64,000 nucleotides of DNA. Origin: Pseudomonas sp. ATCC PTA-122608 (GTDB lineage: Bacteria > Pseudomonadota > Gammaproteobacteria > Pseudomonadales > Pseudomonadaceae). A program made the translations under genes and the position numbers. This document shows, piece after piece, positions 35,068-43,819 of this stretch; the stretch's first letter is position 1, and the number at the start of each line of letters is the position of its first letter. The notes beneath the pieces were generated by a model that saw only the letters and a list, made by a program, of their open reading frames with translations, was not told the DNA's origin and made no database searches. The stretch spans positions 108,806-172,805 of the forward strand of contig NZ_LPNO01000024.1 in assembly GCF_001952855.1 (NCBI RefSeq), in the 5' to 3' direction.

Positions 35068-37605
35068 ATGAACGTATCACCCACCGGCAGCGAGGCCGCG
35101 GCACTGATTGCGCGGCTGGACTGGGCACGAAGCCCTCTCGGTGACGCCATTGATTGGCCGCAAAGCCTCCGTACAGCCGTCGACATCGTGATCCATTCAC
35201 CCATGCCGATGCTGTTGCTGTGGGGCGCCGAACTCACTCAGATCTACAACGACGGCTTCGCCCTGCTGGCCGGCAACAAGCACCCTGGCGCCTTCGGCCA
35301 GCCTGCCGACTTGATCTGGCCGGAACTGAAGCCGTTTACCGATCCGATCTACAGCGCCGTCTTCGCGGGCCAGGTGCGCACGTTCACCGAGCAGCGTTTT
35401 GTGCTGCAACGCAACCACCGCGACACCGAGATCTGGCTGGACCTGACCTACAGCCCGATTCGCGATGAGCGCGGTGAGGTCGCCGGGATCCTGATCACCG
35501 CCATCGAAACCAACGAGCGCCGGCGCATCGCCCTGGAACTCCAGCAGCGCACCGAAAACAGCCTCAAGGCCCAGCGCAACACCGAGCAGCGCCTGCAACT
35601 GGCCCTGGCCGCCACCGACGCCGTGGGCACCTGGGACTGGGACATTGGCGAAGACCGGTTTATCGCCGACGCACATTTCGCCCAACTGCACGGGGTTGAT
35701 CCCTGCGATGCCGGCCTGCTGCCCATCAGCGACTACCTGCAAGGCGTGCACCCCGAAGACCGTGGCATGGTGGCCCGCAGCATCAAGCATTGCATCACCC
35801 ACGGCACCGAATACGCCGAGGAATATCGCCTGCTGCAAGCCGACGGCGAAGTGCGCTGGGTGTTTGCCCGGGGCCGTTGCTACAAGGACCATCATGGCCG
35901 ACCGGCACGGTTTCTCGGTGCCGCCCTCGACCTGACCGAACGCAAGCACACCGAACAGGCCCTGCGCCAAAGCCAGACCGAGCTGCAACTAATCATCAAC
36001 GCCATGCCGGTGCTGATTGGCTATGTCGACCACGAGCAGCGCTTTCGCCTGAACAACAGCGCCTACCTGGACTGGTACGGCATGACCCCGCAGGAGCTGT
36101 ACGGCAAGACCATCCGCGAAGTCGTGGGCGACGAAATCTATGCCGGGCGCGTCGACAAGATCGAGGCGGCGCTCAAGGGCAAGGCCTGCAGTTTTGTCAC
36201 CGTCACGCCACACCATGACGGCCGCCCCCGCCACGCGCTGATGAAGTACCTGCCGCGTTTCAGCGCTGACGGTTCAGTCAACGGTTTCTACATTTTTGTG
36301 ATCGACGAGACCGAGCGCAAACTGACCGAAGAAGCCCTGCGTCACCTCAACGAAAACCTCGAAGAGCGCGTCAACCAACGCACCCAGGCCCTGGCCGAAG
36401 CCAACCAGCGCCTGCAAAACGAGATGTTCGAGCGCGAGCGCGCCGAAGACGCCCTGCGCCATGCCCAGAAGATGGAAGCGGTCGGCCAACTCACCGGCGG
36501 CATCGCCCATGACTTCAACAACATGCTCACCGGGATCATCGGCAGCCTGGACCTGATGCAACGCTACATCGCTGCCGGACGCAGCGACGAGATCGGCCGC
36601 TTCACCGACGCCGCCGTGTCCTCGGCCCATCGTGCCGCTGCGCTGACCCACCGCCTGCTGGCGTTCTCACGCCGCCAATCCCTGGACCCCAAGCCGGTAG
36701 ATCCGAATCAGTTGGTGGCGTCCCTGGAAGACCTGTTCCGCCGCACCAAGGGCGCGCACATCGAACTCAAGGTGCAACTGGGCACCGACATCTGGCCGGT
36801 GAACACCGACGCCAGCCAGTTGGAAAACGCCCTGCTCAACCTGGTGATCAATGCCCGGGATGCCATGCCCGACGGCGGTCAATTGTGCATCGAGACCGCC
36901 AACAGTTACCTCGACGGCACCGACATCACCACCCTGGAGCCGGTCAAGGCCGGCGATTATGTGATGCTCGGCGTGAGCGATAACGGCGCCGGCATGACCG
37001 CGAAAATCCTCGCCAAGGCCTTCGACCCGTTCTTCACCACCAAGCCCATCGGCCAGGGCACCGGCCTTGGCTTGTCGATGATCTATGGGTTTGCCCAGCA
37101 GTCCGGCGGCCACGTGACCATTCAGAGCGAGCCGGGCCAGGGCACTTGCGTGCGCCTGTACTTGCCGCGCCTGCATGGCACCGCGCTGGAAAGGACGGTG
37201 CCCGCCAGTCAGGGCGAAGCCCCGGTAGCGCTGGAAGGCGAAGCTGTGGTGGTGGTCGAGGACGACCCGGCGGTGCGGATGCTGGTGGTGAATGTGCTGG
37301 ATGAGCTGGGTTACACCGCGCACCAGGCGGCGGATGCACGGGCGGCGTTGCCGCTGCTGGAGTCCGACCTGCGGGTGGATTTGCTGGTGACCGATGTGGG
37401 CTTGCCGGGGATGAACGGCAGGCAACTGGCAGAAATCGCCCGGCAACACCGGCCGGAGCTCAAGGTATTGTTCATGACCGGATATGCCGAGAAAGCCGCC
37501 GAGCGCCAGGGGTTCCTGGAGGCAGGCATGGACATGGTAGCCAAGCCGTTTTCGATCGATCTGCTGGCTAACAAAATCCGTAGCATGATCAGCTCAGAGG
37601 CCTGA
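35068..37605 (+). CDS. PAS-containing hybrid sensor histidine kinase
   Basis: Signalling kinase of 845 residues without clear membrane segments, so probably cytoplasmic. The order is PAS-like domain (about 20-150), a short coiled region, a PAS/PAC domain ending DLTERK, another ending DETERK, a coiled coil, a HisKA domain with phosphoacceptor His481 (GGIAHDFNNML), an HATPase domain (NARDAMPDGG, DNGAGM, GTGLGLS) and a receiver with phosphoacceptor Asp776 (LLVTDVGLPGMNG). I chose the ATG at 35068; a weak GGG precedes it. No partner regulator is adjacent and the stimulus is unknown. Confidence 0.9.
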   Translation: MNVSPTGSEAAALIARLDWARSPLGDAIDWPQSLRTAVDIVIHSPMPMLLLWGAELTQIYNDGFALLAGNKHPGAFGQPADLIWPELKPFTDPIYSAVFAGQVRTFTEQRFVLQRNHRDTEIWLDLTYSPIRDERGEVAGILITAIETNERRRIALELQQRTENSLKAQRNTEQRLQLALAATDAVGTWDWDIGEDRFIADAHFAQLHGVDPCDAGLLPISDYLQGVHPEDRGMVARSIKHCITHGTEYAEEYRLLQADGEVRWVFARGRCYKDHHGRPARFLGAALDLTERKHTEQALRQSQTELQLIINAMPVLIGYVDHEQRFRLNNSAYLDWYGMTPQELYGKTIREVVGDEIYAGRVDKIEAALKGKACSFVTVTPHHDGRPRHALMKYLPRFSADGSVNGFYIFVIDETERKLTEEALRHLNENLEERVNQRTQALAEANQRLQNEMFERERAEDALRHAQKMEAVGQLTGGIAHDFNNMLTGIIGSLDLMQRYIAAGRSDEIGRFTDAAVSSAHRAAALTHRLLAFSRRQSLDPKPVDPNQLVASLEDLFRRTKGAHIELKVQLGTDIWPVNTDASQLENALLNLVINARDAMPDGGQLCIETANSYLDGTDITTLEPVKAGDYVMLGVSDNGAGMTAKILAKAFDPFFTTKPIGQGTGLGLSMIYGFAQQSGGHVTIQSEPGQGTCVRLYLPRLHGTALERTVPASQGEAPVALEGEAVVVVEDDPAVRMLVVNVLDELGYTAHQAADARAALPLLESDLRVDLLVTDVGLPGMNGRQLAEIARQHRPELKVLFMTGYAEKAAERQGFLEAGMDMVAKPFSIDLLANKIRSMISSEA

Positions 37606-37647
37606 CTTCAGGCATAATCGCGCGCCGTTTCACATCAGGACCGATCA

Positions 37648-37923
37648 ATGAAAGCCCAAGCCCGTCACATTCTGGTGAAAACCAGTGAAGAAGCCGAACA
37701 GCTCAAGCAGCGTATTGCCAAGGGCGAAGCGTTTGACGTGTTGGCCAAGAAGTACTCCACCTGCCCTTCTGCCAAGCGCGGCGGTGATTTGGGTGAAGTG
37801 CGGCCGGGGCAGATGGTGGGGGTGATTGATGCGGTGATCTTCAAGAAGCCCGTGAAGGTGGTTCATGGGCCGATCAAGAGCAAGTTTGGGTATCACTTGG
37901 TGCAGGTGTTTTACCGGGATTGA
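37648..37923 (+). CDS. Small parvulin peptidyl-prolyl isomerase (second copy)
   Basis: Single-domain cytoplasmic parvulin, 91 residues, with ARHILVKTSEEAEQL, GGDLGEVRPGQM and FGYHLVQVFYRD. It shares the family layout of the ppiC at 22984 but differs at many positions and is more basic, so it is a diverged paralogue. AGGA lies seven bases before the ATG. It is 42 bases downstream of the hybrid kinase. Confidence 0.9.
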   Translation: MKAQARHILVKTSEEAEQLKQRIAKGEAFDVLAKKYSTCPSAKRGGDLGEVRPGQMVGVIDAVIFKKPVKVVHGPIKSKFGYHLVQVFYRD

Positions 37924-37931
37924 TGGCTTTT

Positions 37932-38028
37932 TTGTGGCGAGGGAGCTTGCTCCCGCTGGGCTGCGTAGCGGCCCCAAAAAAGCCGGGAGCGCTTCGCACT
38001 CCAGCGGGAGCAAGCTCCCTCGCCACAA
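37932..38028. repeat. REPIN (TTGTGGCGAGGGAGCTTGCT type)
   Basis: Inverted REP units beginning TTGTGGCGAGGGAGC flank an inner segment that is also partly self-complementary. It fills the gap between the convergent parvulin and kdgK genes and may stop transcription from both sides. Confidence 0.9.
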
Positions 38029-38037
38029 TAGATAGCG

Positions 38038-38946
38038 TTAGTCTCGGGGAATGAGTGCACCCGGCACCTGAATCACCCGGCTCGCCAGCCGATGCCCGGC
38101 CAAGGCTGCTTCCTGCGGCGAGCCGCCCTTGAGCCGACTGGCCAGGTAAGCCGCACTGAACGAGTCCCCCGCCGCAGTCGTATCGACCACCTTCTCCACC
38201 ACCAACGCCGGCACGTCGAATCGCTCGCCTTCACAGCGAATCAAACACGCATCCGCGCCACGTTTCAGCACCACCTCGGCAATGCCCGGATACGCCGCAA
38301 ACACCTGCTCGCTGTCCTCATAACCAAACAATGCGCGCTCGTCATCCTCGGTCAGCAAGGCAATATCCACCTCGGCCAATACCCGGTGATACGCCGTGCG
38401 CGCAGCTTCCACGCTGGCCCACAAGCGCGGCCGGTAGTTGTTGTCGAACACCACCTTGCCACCGCGCTGGCGGGTTTCGACCAGGGTTTCCAGCAGGCGT
38501 GCACGGCCGACTTCGCCCAATACCGCCAGGGTGATGCCGCTGAAATACACCACGTCGTATGCCGGCAGCGCCGCCAGGATCGGCTCGGCCGCCGGCGTGG
38601 TAAAGCAGTCGCGCACGGCGGCTTCGTTGCGCCAGTAGAGGAATTTTCGCTCGCCGTTGGCATCGGTCTGGATGCAGTACAACCCCGGCAGGCGATCAGG
38701 CAGGCGTTGGACCATGCTCAGGCCCAGGCCTTCTTCGGCCCAGTGCTTGCACATGGCGTCGCTGAAGCTGTCATCGCCCAGGGCGGTGACGTAGTCGACG
38801 GTGCTGGGTTCACCCAGTTCGCGGCGCAGGTAGACGGCGGCGTTCAGGGTGTCGCCGCCGAAGCTTTGTTGCAGGCTGCCGTCGGCGCGGTGTTGCAGTT
38901 CGATCATGCATTCGCCGATGAAGGCGATGCGCGGTTGTGTGTTCAT
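38038..38946 (-). CDS. kdgK: 2-dehydro-3-deoxygluconokinase (KdgK)
   Basis: PfkB-family kinase, 302 residues, phosphorylating 2-keto-3-deoxygluconate (KDG) to KDPG, an Entner-Doudoroff intermediate. It begins IAFIGECMIELQ, has the FGGDTLNAAVYLRREL substrate region and the catalytic DTTAAGDSFSAAYLA motif, where the usual GAGD reads AAGD. It is the last gene of a minus-strand group with a D-amino-acid dehydratase, RidA and an amino-acid importer. This suggests that KDG arises here from an amino-sugar acid. Confidence 0.88.
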   Translation of the reverse strand: MNTQPRIAFIGECMIELQHRADGSLQQSFGGDTLNAAVYLRRELGEPSTVDYVTALGDDSFSDAMCKHWAEEGLGLSMVQRLPDRLPGLYCIQTDANGERKFLYWRNEAAVRDCFTTPAAEPILAALPAYDVVYFSGITLAVLGEVGRARLLETLVETRQRGGKVVFDNNYRPRLWASVEAARTAYHRVLAEVDIALLTEDDERALFGYEDSEQVFAAYPGIAEVVLKRGADACLIRCEGERFDVPALVVEKVVDTTAAGDSFSAAYLASRLKGGSPQEAALAGHRLASRVIQVPGALIPRD

Positions 38947-38978
38947 GCCAAGGGGTCTCTCGATGTACTGGAGGGCCT

Positions 38979-39063
38979 CTTCGCGAGCAAGCCCGCTCCC
39001 ACATTTGATTGCATTTCAACTGAAGGAACTCGGTCGAATGTGGGAGCGGGCTTGCTCGCGAAG
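38979..39063. repeat. REPIN between dehydratase gene and kdgK
   Basis: Inverted units CTTCGCGAGCAAGCCCGCTC and its complement at the far end, around about 30 bases. It lies within the otherwise co-directional 41059-38038 group, between the dehydratase and kdgK. Confidence 0.9.
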
Positions 39064-39076
39064 GGCACGATTAGGT

Positions 39077-40285
39077 CTAGAAGCAGGTATGCAGGCTTTC
39101 GATCACCTGCAACTGCTCATCCACCAAATTACCCACTTGCCACTTGTCGAAGGTCAGGCACGGATGGGAAGTGCCGAAGGAGATGATGTCGCCAATGCGC
39201 AACTCAACCCCTGGCGCGACGACCATGAACGCATGCTGGTCCATCACGGCGGTGACCTTGCACGCGGTCACATCATCACCCTCGGCCGGAAGCACGCCCG
39301 CCTTGTAGCGCTTGAGCGGCACCGGCAGGCCGGCGTCGTAGGCAACGTCGCGCTTGCCCAGGGCGATCACCGCGAAGCCTGGCTCCGGCAGCGACTGCAC
39401 GTGGGCCCAGACTTCCAGCGCCGGGCGCAGGCCTTCGTTGAGGTCGCTGCGACGGTCGAGTACGCAGCACTGCGCTTCTTTGTAGATGCCATGGTCGTGA
39501 GCCACGTAGCTACCCGGGCGCAATACGCTGAGGAAGCGGCCAGCGGCGTTCTGGGCTTCGAAGGATTCGGCGATCAGGTCGTACCAGGCGGAACCCGAGG
39601 CGGTGATGATCGGCTTGCCAAGGTCAAAGGCGCCGCTGTTTTGCAGGTCGACGGCAAGGCGTACCAGGGAGGCGGCGAATTCGCGGATGCCACTGATGGC
39701 GTGCTCGCCGTGGATCACTCCTTCGTAACCTTCGATGCCGGTGAGGGCGAGCGCCGGCTGGGCCTTGATTGCCTTGGCCAGGTCGAGCACCTGCTGTTCG
39801 GTGCGGCAACCGCAACGGCCGCCGACCACGCCGTATTCGATCATCACGTTCAGGCGCAAGCCGCGGGCGGCAAAGAACAACCCCAGGTCGGCCACATTGT
39901 CCGGGTGGTCGACCATGCAGTGGAAGTCGAATTCAGGGTCGGCCAGCAGGTCGGCGATCAGCGCCATGTTCGGCGCGCCCACCAGTTGGTTGGCCATCAA
40001 CACCCGGCGAACCCCACCGGCGTACGCAGCGCGGGTCTGCACGGCGTTGGCCAGGGTGATGCCCCAGGCGCCCTGCTCGATCTGCCGCTGGAACAACGCC
40101 GGCATCATGCTGGTCTTGCCGTGGGGCGCCAGTTGCGCGCCGCTGTTGCTGACGAAATCCTGCATCCAGCGGATGTTGTGCTCCAGGGCATCGCGGTGCA
40201 GCACCAGGGCCGGCAGGCTGACGTCACGGACCAGGTGCGCACCGACCGGGGCGGCACCTTTTTCAACGGCATTGAAGGCAGACAT
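39077..40285 (-). CDS. PLP-dependent D-3-hydroxyamino-acid dehydratase (D-serine dehydratase-like, fold III)
   Basis: A 402-residue enzyme with an alanine-racemase-type barrel. The PLP lysine is Lys57 in LAPHGKTSMMP, a motif of D-threonine aldolases and eukaryotic-type D-serine dehydratases. Near the C terminus His374 and Cys376 (SHPC) form the HxC metal motif of the dehydratases; aldolases have HxD. This favours water elimination and ammonia release. The neighbouring KdgK suggests that the product is 2-keto-3-deoxygluconate, so D-glucosaminate is a candidate substrate besides D-serine. That substrate is inference. Confidence 0.8.
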   Translation of the reverse strand: MSAFNAVEKGAAPVGAHLVRDVSLPALVLHRDALEHNIRWMQDFVSNSGAQLAPHGKTSMMPALFQRQIEQGAWGITLANAVQTRAAYAGGVRRVLMANQLVGAPNMALIADLLADPEFDFHCMVDHPDNVADLGLFFAARGLRLNVMIEYGVVGGRCGCRTEQQVLDLAKAIKAQPALALTGIEGYEGVIHGEHAISGIREFAASLVRLAVDLQNSGAFDLGKPIITASGSAWYDLIAESFEAQNAAGRFLSVLRPGSYVAHDHGIYKEAQCCVLDRRSDLNEGLRPALEVWAHVQSLPEPGFAVIALGKRDVAYDAGLPVPLKRYKAGVLPAEGDDVTACKVTAVMDQHAFMVVAPGVELRIGDIISFGTSHPCLTFDKWQVGNLVDEQLQVIESLHTCF

Positions 40286-40294
40286 AAGGGTTTC

Positions 40295-41059
40295 CTATTC
40301 GTTGATGCGACGGGCCAGGTTGTTCGCGCTGTCGATCAGCACCCGGCGATAGTCGTTGTAGTTTTTGATGGCATCGGCCCGTGGGGCGACGATGCACAGG
40401 GTCGCAATGCTGATGCCTTGGGCGTCCCGAACCGGGGCGGCAAAGCAATGGGTAAAGGTGTCGGCGACGCTGTCGAAGGAGAAGAATCCGTCGAGGGTGG
40501 CCTGGCGGATTTGCCCAAGGAAGGTTTCCAGAGGCAGGCGCTGACCGTCCGGGAGGATGAAGTCGTCGTTGTCGATCAGGTCGATGATTTGCTGGTCGCT
40601 CAGGTGGCCCAGCAGCAGGCGGCCGGAGGCGGTCCAGGGGATGGGCGCGTTCTCACCGATGTCTGAGGAAATGCGGAAATGCCGCTCGCCTTCGCGCATC
40701 AGGGCCACGGTGTATTTGCGGCCATTGAGCAGGCACATCTGGGCGGTTTCGTGGGTCTGGCTGACGATTTCCTGCAGGGCGTGGTCGGCTTCGCGGGTCA
40801 GGTCGAAATGGCGCAGGTGGGCCTGGCCGAGGAAGTACAGCTGACGGCCGAGGTAGACGTGACCGTCCTTGCCGACGGTTTCGAGGATGCGCCGTTCCAG
40901 CAGCGAGGCCACCAGTTCGTAGACCGTGGATTTGGGGCTGCCGATGCCGCTGGCGATATCATTCGGGCGCAGGGGTTGGCCGATTTCCTTGAGGAAATCG
41001 AGGATATCGAACGCCCGGTCGAGGCCTTTGGCGCGGCGTTTGATGGTGTCTTCGGTCAT
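40295..41059 (-). CDS. IclR-family transcriptional regulator
   Basis: 254-residue regulator with an N-terminal winged helix-turn-helix (about residues 10-70: AFDILDFLKEIGQPLRPNDIASGIGSPKSTVYELV) and a C-terminal effector-binding domain. The start at 41059 (MTEDTIKRRAKGLDR) is the usual family position; upstream reading crosses a REPIN and is not coding. It lies between the importer and RidA genes on one side and the dehydratase and KdgK genes on the other, so it probably controls them. Confidence 0.88.
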   Translation of the reverse strand: MTEDTIKRRAKGLDRAFDILDFLKEIGQPLRPNDIASGIGSPKSTVYELVASLLERRILETVGKDGHVYLGRQLYFLGQAHLRHFDLTREADHALQEIVSQTHETAQMCLLNGRKYTVALMREGERHFRISSDIGENAPIPWTASGRLLLGHLSDQQIIDLIDNDDFILPDGQRLPLETFLGQIRQATLDGFFSFDSVADTFTHCFAAPVRDAQGISIATLCIVAPRADAIKNYNDYRRVLIDSANNLARRINE

Positions 41060-41109
41060 GGCAGTTTCGGGTCCCGTCAAAGGCTTAAAATTGCAGCAGA
41101 TGCGTCCTC

Positions 41110-41202
41110 TGTGGCGAGGGAGCTTGCTCCCGCTGGAGTGCGAAGCGCTCCCTTTTTTTGGGGCCGCTACGCAGCCCAGCGGGAGCAAGCTCCCTCGCCA
41201 CA
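41110..41202. repeat. REPIN between RidA and IclR genes
   Basis: Inverted REP units beginning TGTGGCGAGGGAGCTTGCTC surround an inner palindrome (GGAGTGCGAAGCGCTCC) and a T7 run. It is the same subtype as 37932-38028. Confidence 0.9.
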
Positions 41203-41237
41203 AACGAGTTTCATCACTGCAAGTTGCGGTCGATCAT

Positions 41238-41627
41238 TTAGCCTTTTTTCTTGTAGGCCACGCAATCAATCTCAACCTTGCAATCGACCATCATGTTCGC
41301 CTGCACACACGCCCGCGCCGGGGCATGTTCCGGGTTGAAGTATTCGCCGAACACTTTGTTGAAGCTCCAGAAGTCCCGTGGGTCTTCCAGCCATACACCC
41401 ACGCGCACCACGTCTTCAAGGGCGTAGCCGGCTTCTTCGAGAATCGCTACTACGTTGCGCATGGTCTGGTGCGTCTGCTCGACGATGCCGCCGGTGATGA
41501 TTTCACCGTCCACCGCCGGCACCTGGCCCGACACGTACAACCAGCCATCCGCTTCCACCGCGCGGGCGAAAGGACGAGGCTGGCCGCCGCCGGCCGTGGC
41601 GCCGGTGCCGTAACGAGTAATGCTCAT
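41238..41627 (-). CDS. RidA-family enamine/imine deaminase
   Basis: RidA proteins hydrolyse reactive enamine/imine intermediates made by PLP dehydratases, giving the 2-keto acid plus ammonia. The 129-residue product has the family pattern (LYVSGQVPAVDGEI, VEQTHQTMRNVVAILEEAGY, the arginine of ARACVQANMMVDCKVEIDCVAY). AGGAG lies seven bases before the ATG. The nearby PLP dehydratase gives it an obvious partner. Confidence 0.93.
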   Translation of the reverse strand: MSITRYGTGATAGGGQPRPFARAVEADGWLYVSGQVPAVDGEIITGGIVEQTHQTMRNVVAILEEAGYALEDVVRVGVWLEDPRDFWSFNKVFGEYFNPEHAPARACVQANMMVDCKVEIDCVAYKKKG

Positions 41628-41650
41628 AATGGTTCTCCTGAAGTGATGAT

Positions 41651-42436
41651 TTAAAAACGAATGTTCTTGAGAAATTCCGCCAGTCGCGGCGATTGCGGGC
41701 GTTCGAAAATGTCTTTCGGCGGCCCTTGTTCTTCAATGCGGCCCTGGTTCATGAAGACGATCTTGTCCGAGACTTCATAGGCAAACCGCATTTCGTGGGT
41801 GACCAGCAACATGGTCATGCCCTCTTCCGCCAAACCTTTGATCACGCTGAGCACTTCGCCCACCAGTTCCGGGTCCAGGGCCGAGGTAACTTCGTCGAAC
41901 AGCATCAGGCTCGGGTTCATCGCAATCGCCCGGGCAATCGCCACGCGCTGTTGCTGGCCGCCCGACAACTGGCCCGGAAAGTGATTGCGGCGCTCCAGCA
42001 GGCCGACACGGTCCAGCCATTTTTCCGCCAGCGCCACCGCCTCGTCCTTGCCCATCTTCTTGACCTTTAGCAGGCCCAGGGTGACGTTCTGCAAGGCGGT
42101 CAGGTGCGGGAACAGGTTGAACTGCTGGAATGCCATGCCGGTCATCGCGCGGTGCTGGGAAATCACGCGCTCCGGGTGGCGCACCCGCTTGCCGCCGACG
42201 TCGCTGTAGCCGATGGATTCACCGTCGAGGGTGATCTGGCCGCCCTGGAACTCTTCCAACAGGTTGACGCAGCGCAGCAGCGTGGTCTTGCCCGAGCCGC
42301 TGGAGCCGATCAACGTTACGACGTTGCCGCGCTGCATGCTCAGGTCGACGCCCTTGAGTACTTCCACCGGGCCGTACTGTTTACGCAGGCCGCTAATGTT
42401 CAGGAGTGGCTGGCTTTCTTTTGAGAGTTGGTTCAT
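41651..42436 (-). CDS. Amino-acid ABC transporter ATP-binding protein
   Basis: ATPase of a polar amino-acid importer (GlnQ/HisP type), 261 residues. Walker A is GSSGSGKTTLL, the signature LSGGQQQRVAIARA, and Walker B LMLFDEVTSALDPE. The ATG overlaps the stop of the preceding permease (ATGA). RidA follows 23 bases later, so transport and catabolism are probably transcribed together. Confidence 0.94.
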   Translation of the reverse strand: MNQLSKESQPLLNISGLRKQYGPVEVLKGVDLSMQRGNVVTLIGSSGSGKTTLLRCVNLLEEFQGGQITLDGESIGYSDVGGKRVRHPERVISQHRAMTGMAFQQFNLFPHLTALQNVTLGLLKVKKMGKDEAVALAEKWLDRVGLLERRNHFPGQLSGGQQQRVAIARAIAMNPSLMLFDEVTSALDPELVGEVLSVIKGLAEEGMTMLLVTHEMRFAYEVSDKIVFMNQGRIEEQGPPKDIFERPQSPRLAEFLKNIRF

Positions 42437-43095
42437 GGCAACGCCACCCGCTTTTCAATGTAACGCCCCAACAATTCGATGGCGTAGTTGATGACAAAAA
42501 ACATAAAGCCTGCGAACAGGTAGAACTCCAGGGTCATGAAGGTCCGGGCGATGACCTGTTGGGTACTGAGCAGCAATTCAGCCACGCCGATCACCGACAG
42601 CAAGGTGGACGCCTTGACGATTTCCGTGGACGAATTGACCCAGGTCGGCAGGATCTGCCGCAGGGCCTGGGGCAACAGCACGTAGCCGAGGGATTGATAG
42701 AACGTCAGGCCGATGGCCTTGCCGGCTTCCAGTTGCCCCTTGGGAATCGCTTGCAACGCACCGCGCACGATTTCCGAAACGTGAGAGCCGCAGAACAGCG
42801 TCAAGCCCACGGCGCCGGCCTGGAACGCAGTGATCTGCCAACCCAGTGCCGGCAGCATGTAGAAGCATGCCAATACCAGCACAAACACCGGTGTACCGCG
42901 GATCAGGTCGACGTACAGGCGAAACGGCGCACGCATCCAGAATTTGCCGTAGGTCAGCACCAAGCCGGCGACGATGCCGATCAGAGTGCCGAAGATAATG
43001 GCCAGGGCCGAGCAGTAGACGCTGGTCTGGAACCCCGCCCAGAGGGTTTCCCGGGCGATCCACAACTCATGCAGCCAGCTGGGGGATTCGTACAT
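42433..43095 (-). CDS. Amino-acid ABC transporter permease 2
   Basis: Inner-membrane permease of 220 residues in the HisM/HisQ family, with about five hydrophobic segments and the EAA-type loop (GALQAIPKGQLEAGKAIGLTFYQ). It starts nine bases after the first permease and overlaps the ATPase gene by four bases. The two permeases would form a heterodimer. Confidence 0.93.
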   Translation of the reverse strand: MYESPSWLHELWIARETLWAGFQTSVYCSALAIIFGTLIGIVAGLVLTYGKFWMRAPFRLYVDLIRGTPVFVLVLACFYMLPALGWQITAFQAGAVGLTLFCGSHVSEIVRGALQAIPKGQLEAGKAIGLTFYQSLGYVLLPQALRQILPTWVNSSTEIVKASTLLSVIGVAELLLSTQQVIARTFMTLEFYLFAGFMFFVINYAIELLGRYIEKRVALP

Positions 43096-43104
43096 GGGCG
43101 CTCC

Positions 43105-43767
43105 TTAGCGGCGAATCGCCAAACGCTGTTCCAGGTAACGGAGCAGCATGGCGATGAGGTAACAGGCAGCCACGTAGAGCGCGGTCGTGACCATCCAGGT
43201 TTCAATCACCCGGTAGCTTTCGACGTTGATCTTGCGGGCGTAATAGGTCAGCTCCGGCACCGCGATCGCGGCCGCCAGGGAGGTGTCCTTGAACAGCGAG
43301 ATGAAGTTGTTCGACAGCGCCGGCAGCACGTTGCGCAGCATCACCGGCACGGTGATGTACGCGCGAATACGCCATTCGCCCAGGCCGATGGCCAGGCCCG
43401 CTTCACGCAACCCCTTGGGAATGTTCAAGAGGCCGGCGCGGAATACTTCGGTCAGGTAGGCACCGGCGTACAGCGACAGGGTGATGATGAACGAGGGGAT
43501 CTTGTCCAGCCGGATCCCCAGGCTGGGCAAGGCGAAGTAGATCAACAGGATCAGCACCAGGATCGGGGTGTTACGGATCACCGTCACATACACCGAGGCC
43601 CCGATGCGCAGCGCACGGTGTTTGGACAGCATGGCAAACGCCATCAACAGGCCGATCACGCAACCGATGGCGATGGACAGTAGTGCCAGTTCAAGGCCGA
43701 GGCCGAGCCCCGCCAGCAAGCTGGGGAAGTCGCGCCACACAGCGGCAAAGTTCAACTGATAGTTCAT
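43105..43767 (-). CDS. Amino-acid ABC transporter permease 1
   Basis: Inner-membrane permease of 220 residues, HisM/HisQ family, with the conserved loop AGLLNIPKGLREAGLAIGLGEW and GVIGNTP-like VTVIRNTPILVLILL. It follows the binding-protein gene by 52 bases. Same length as its partner but clearly diverged, as usual for heterodimeric amino-acid permeases. Confidence 0.93.
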   Translation of the reverse strand: MNYQLNFAAVWRDFPSLLAGLGLGLELALLSIAIGCVIGLLMAFAMLSKHRALRIGASVYVTVIRNTPILVLILLIYFALPSLGIRLDKIPSFIITLSLYAGAYLTEVFRAGLLNIPKGLREAGLAIGLGEWRIRAYITVPVMLRNVLPALSNNFISLFKDTSLAAAIAVPELTYYARKINVESYRVIETWMVTTALYVAACYLIAMLLRYLEQRLAIRR

Positions 43768-43819
43768 GGTCAGCAGTACCTGATTGGGGCGCCGTCAGCG
43801 ACGCCCCAGTGTTTACGGA

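Noticed and set aside
38849..40666. A 605-codon plus-strand frame across the dehydratase and part of the IclR gene
   Set aside because: It crosses a REPIN and is antisense to two genes with catalytic and DNA-binding motifs; no motif of its own.
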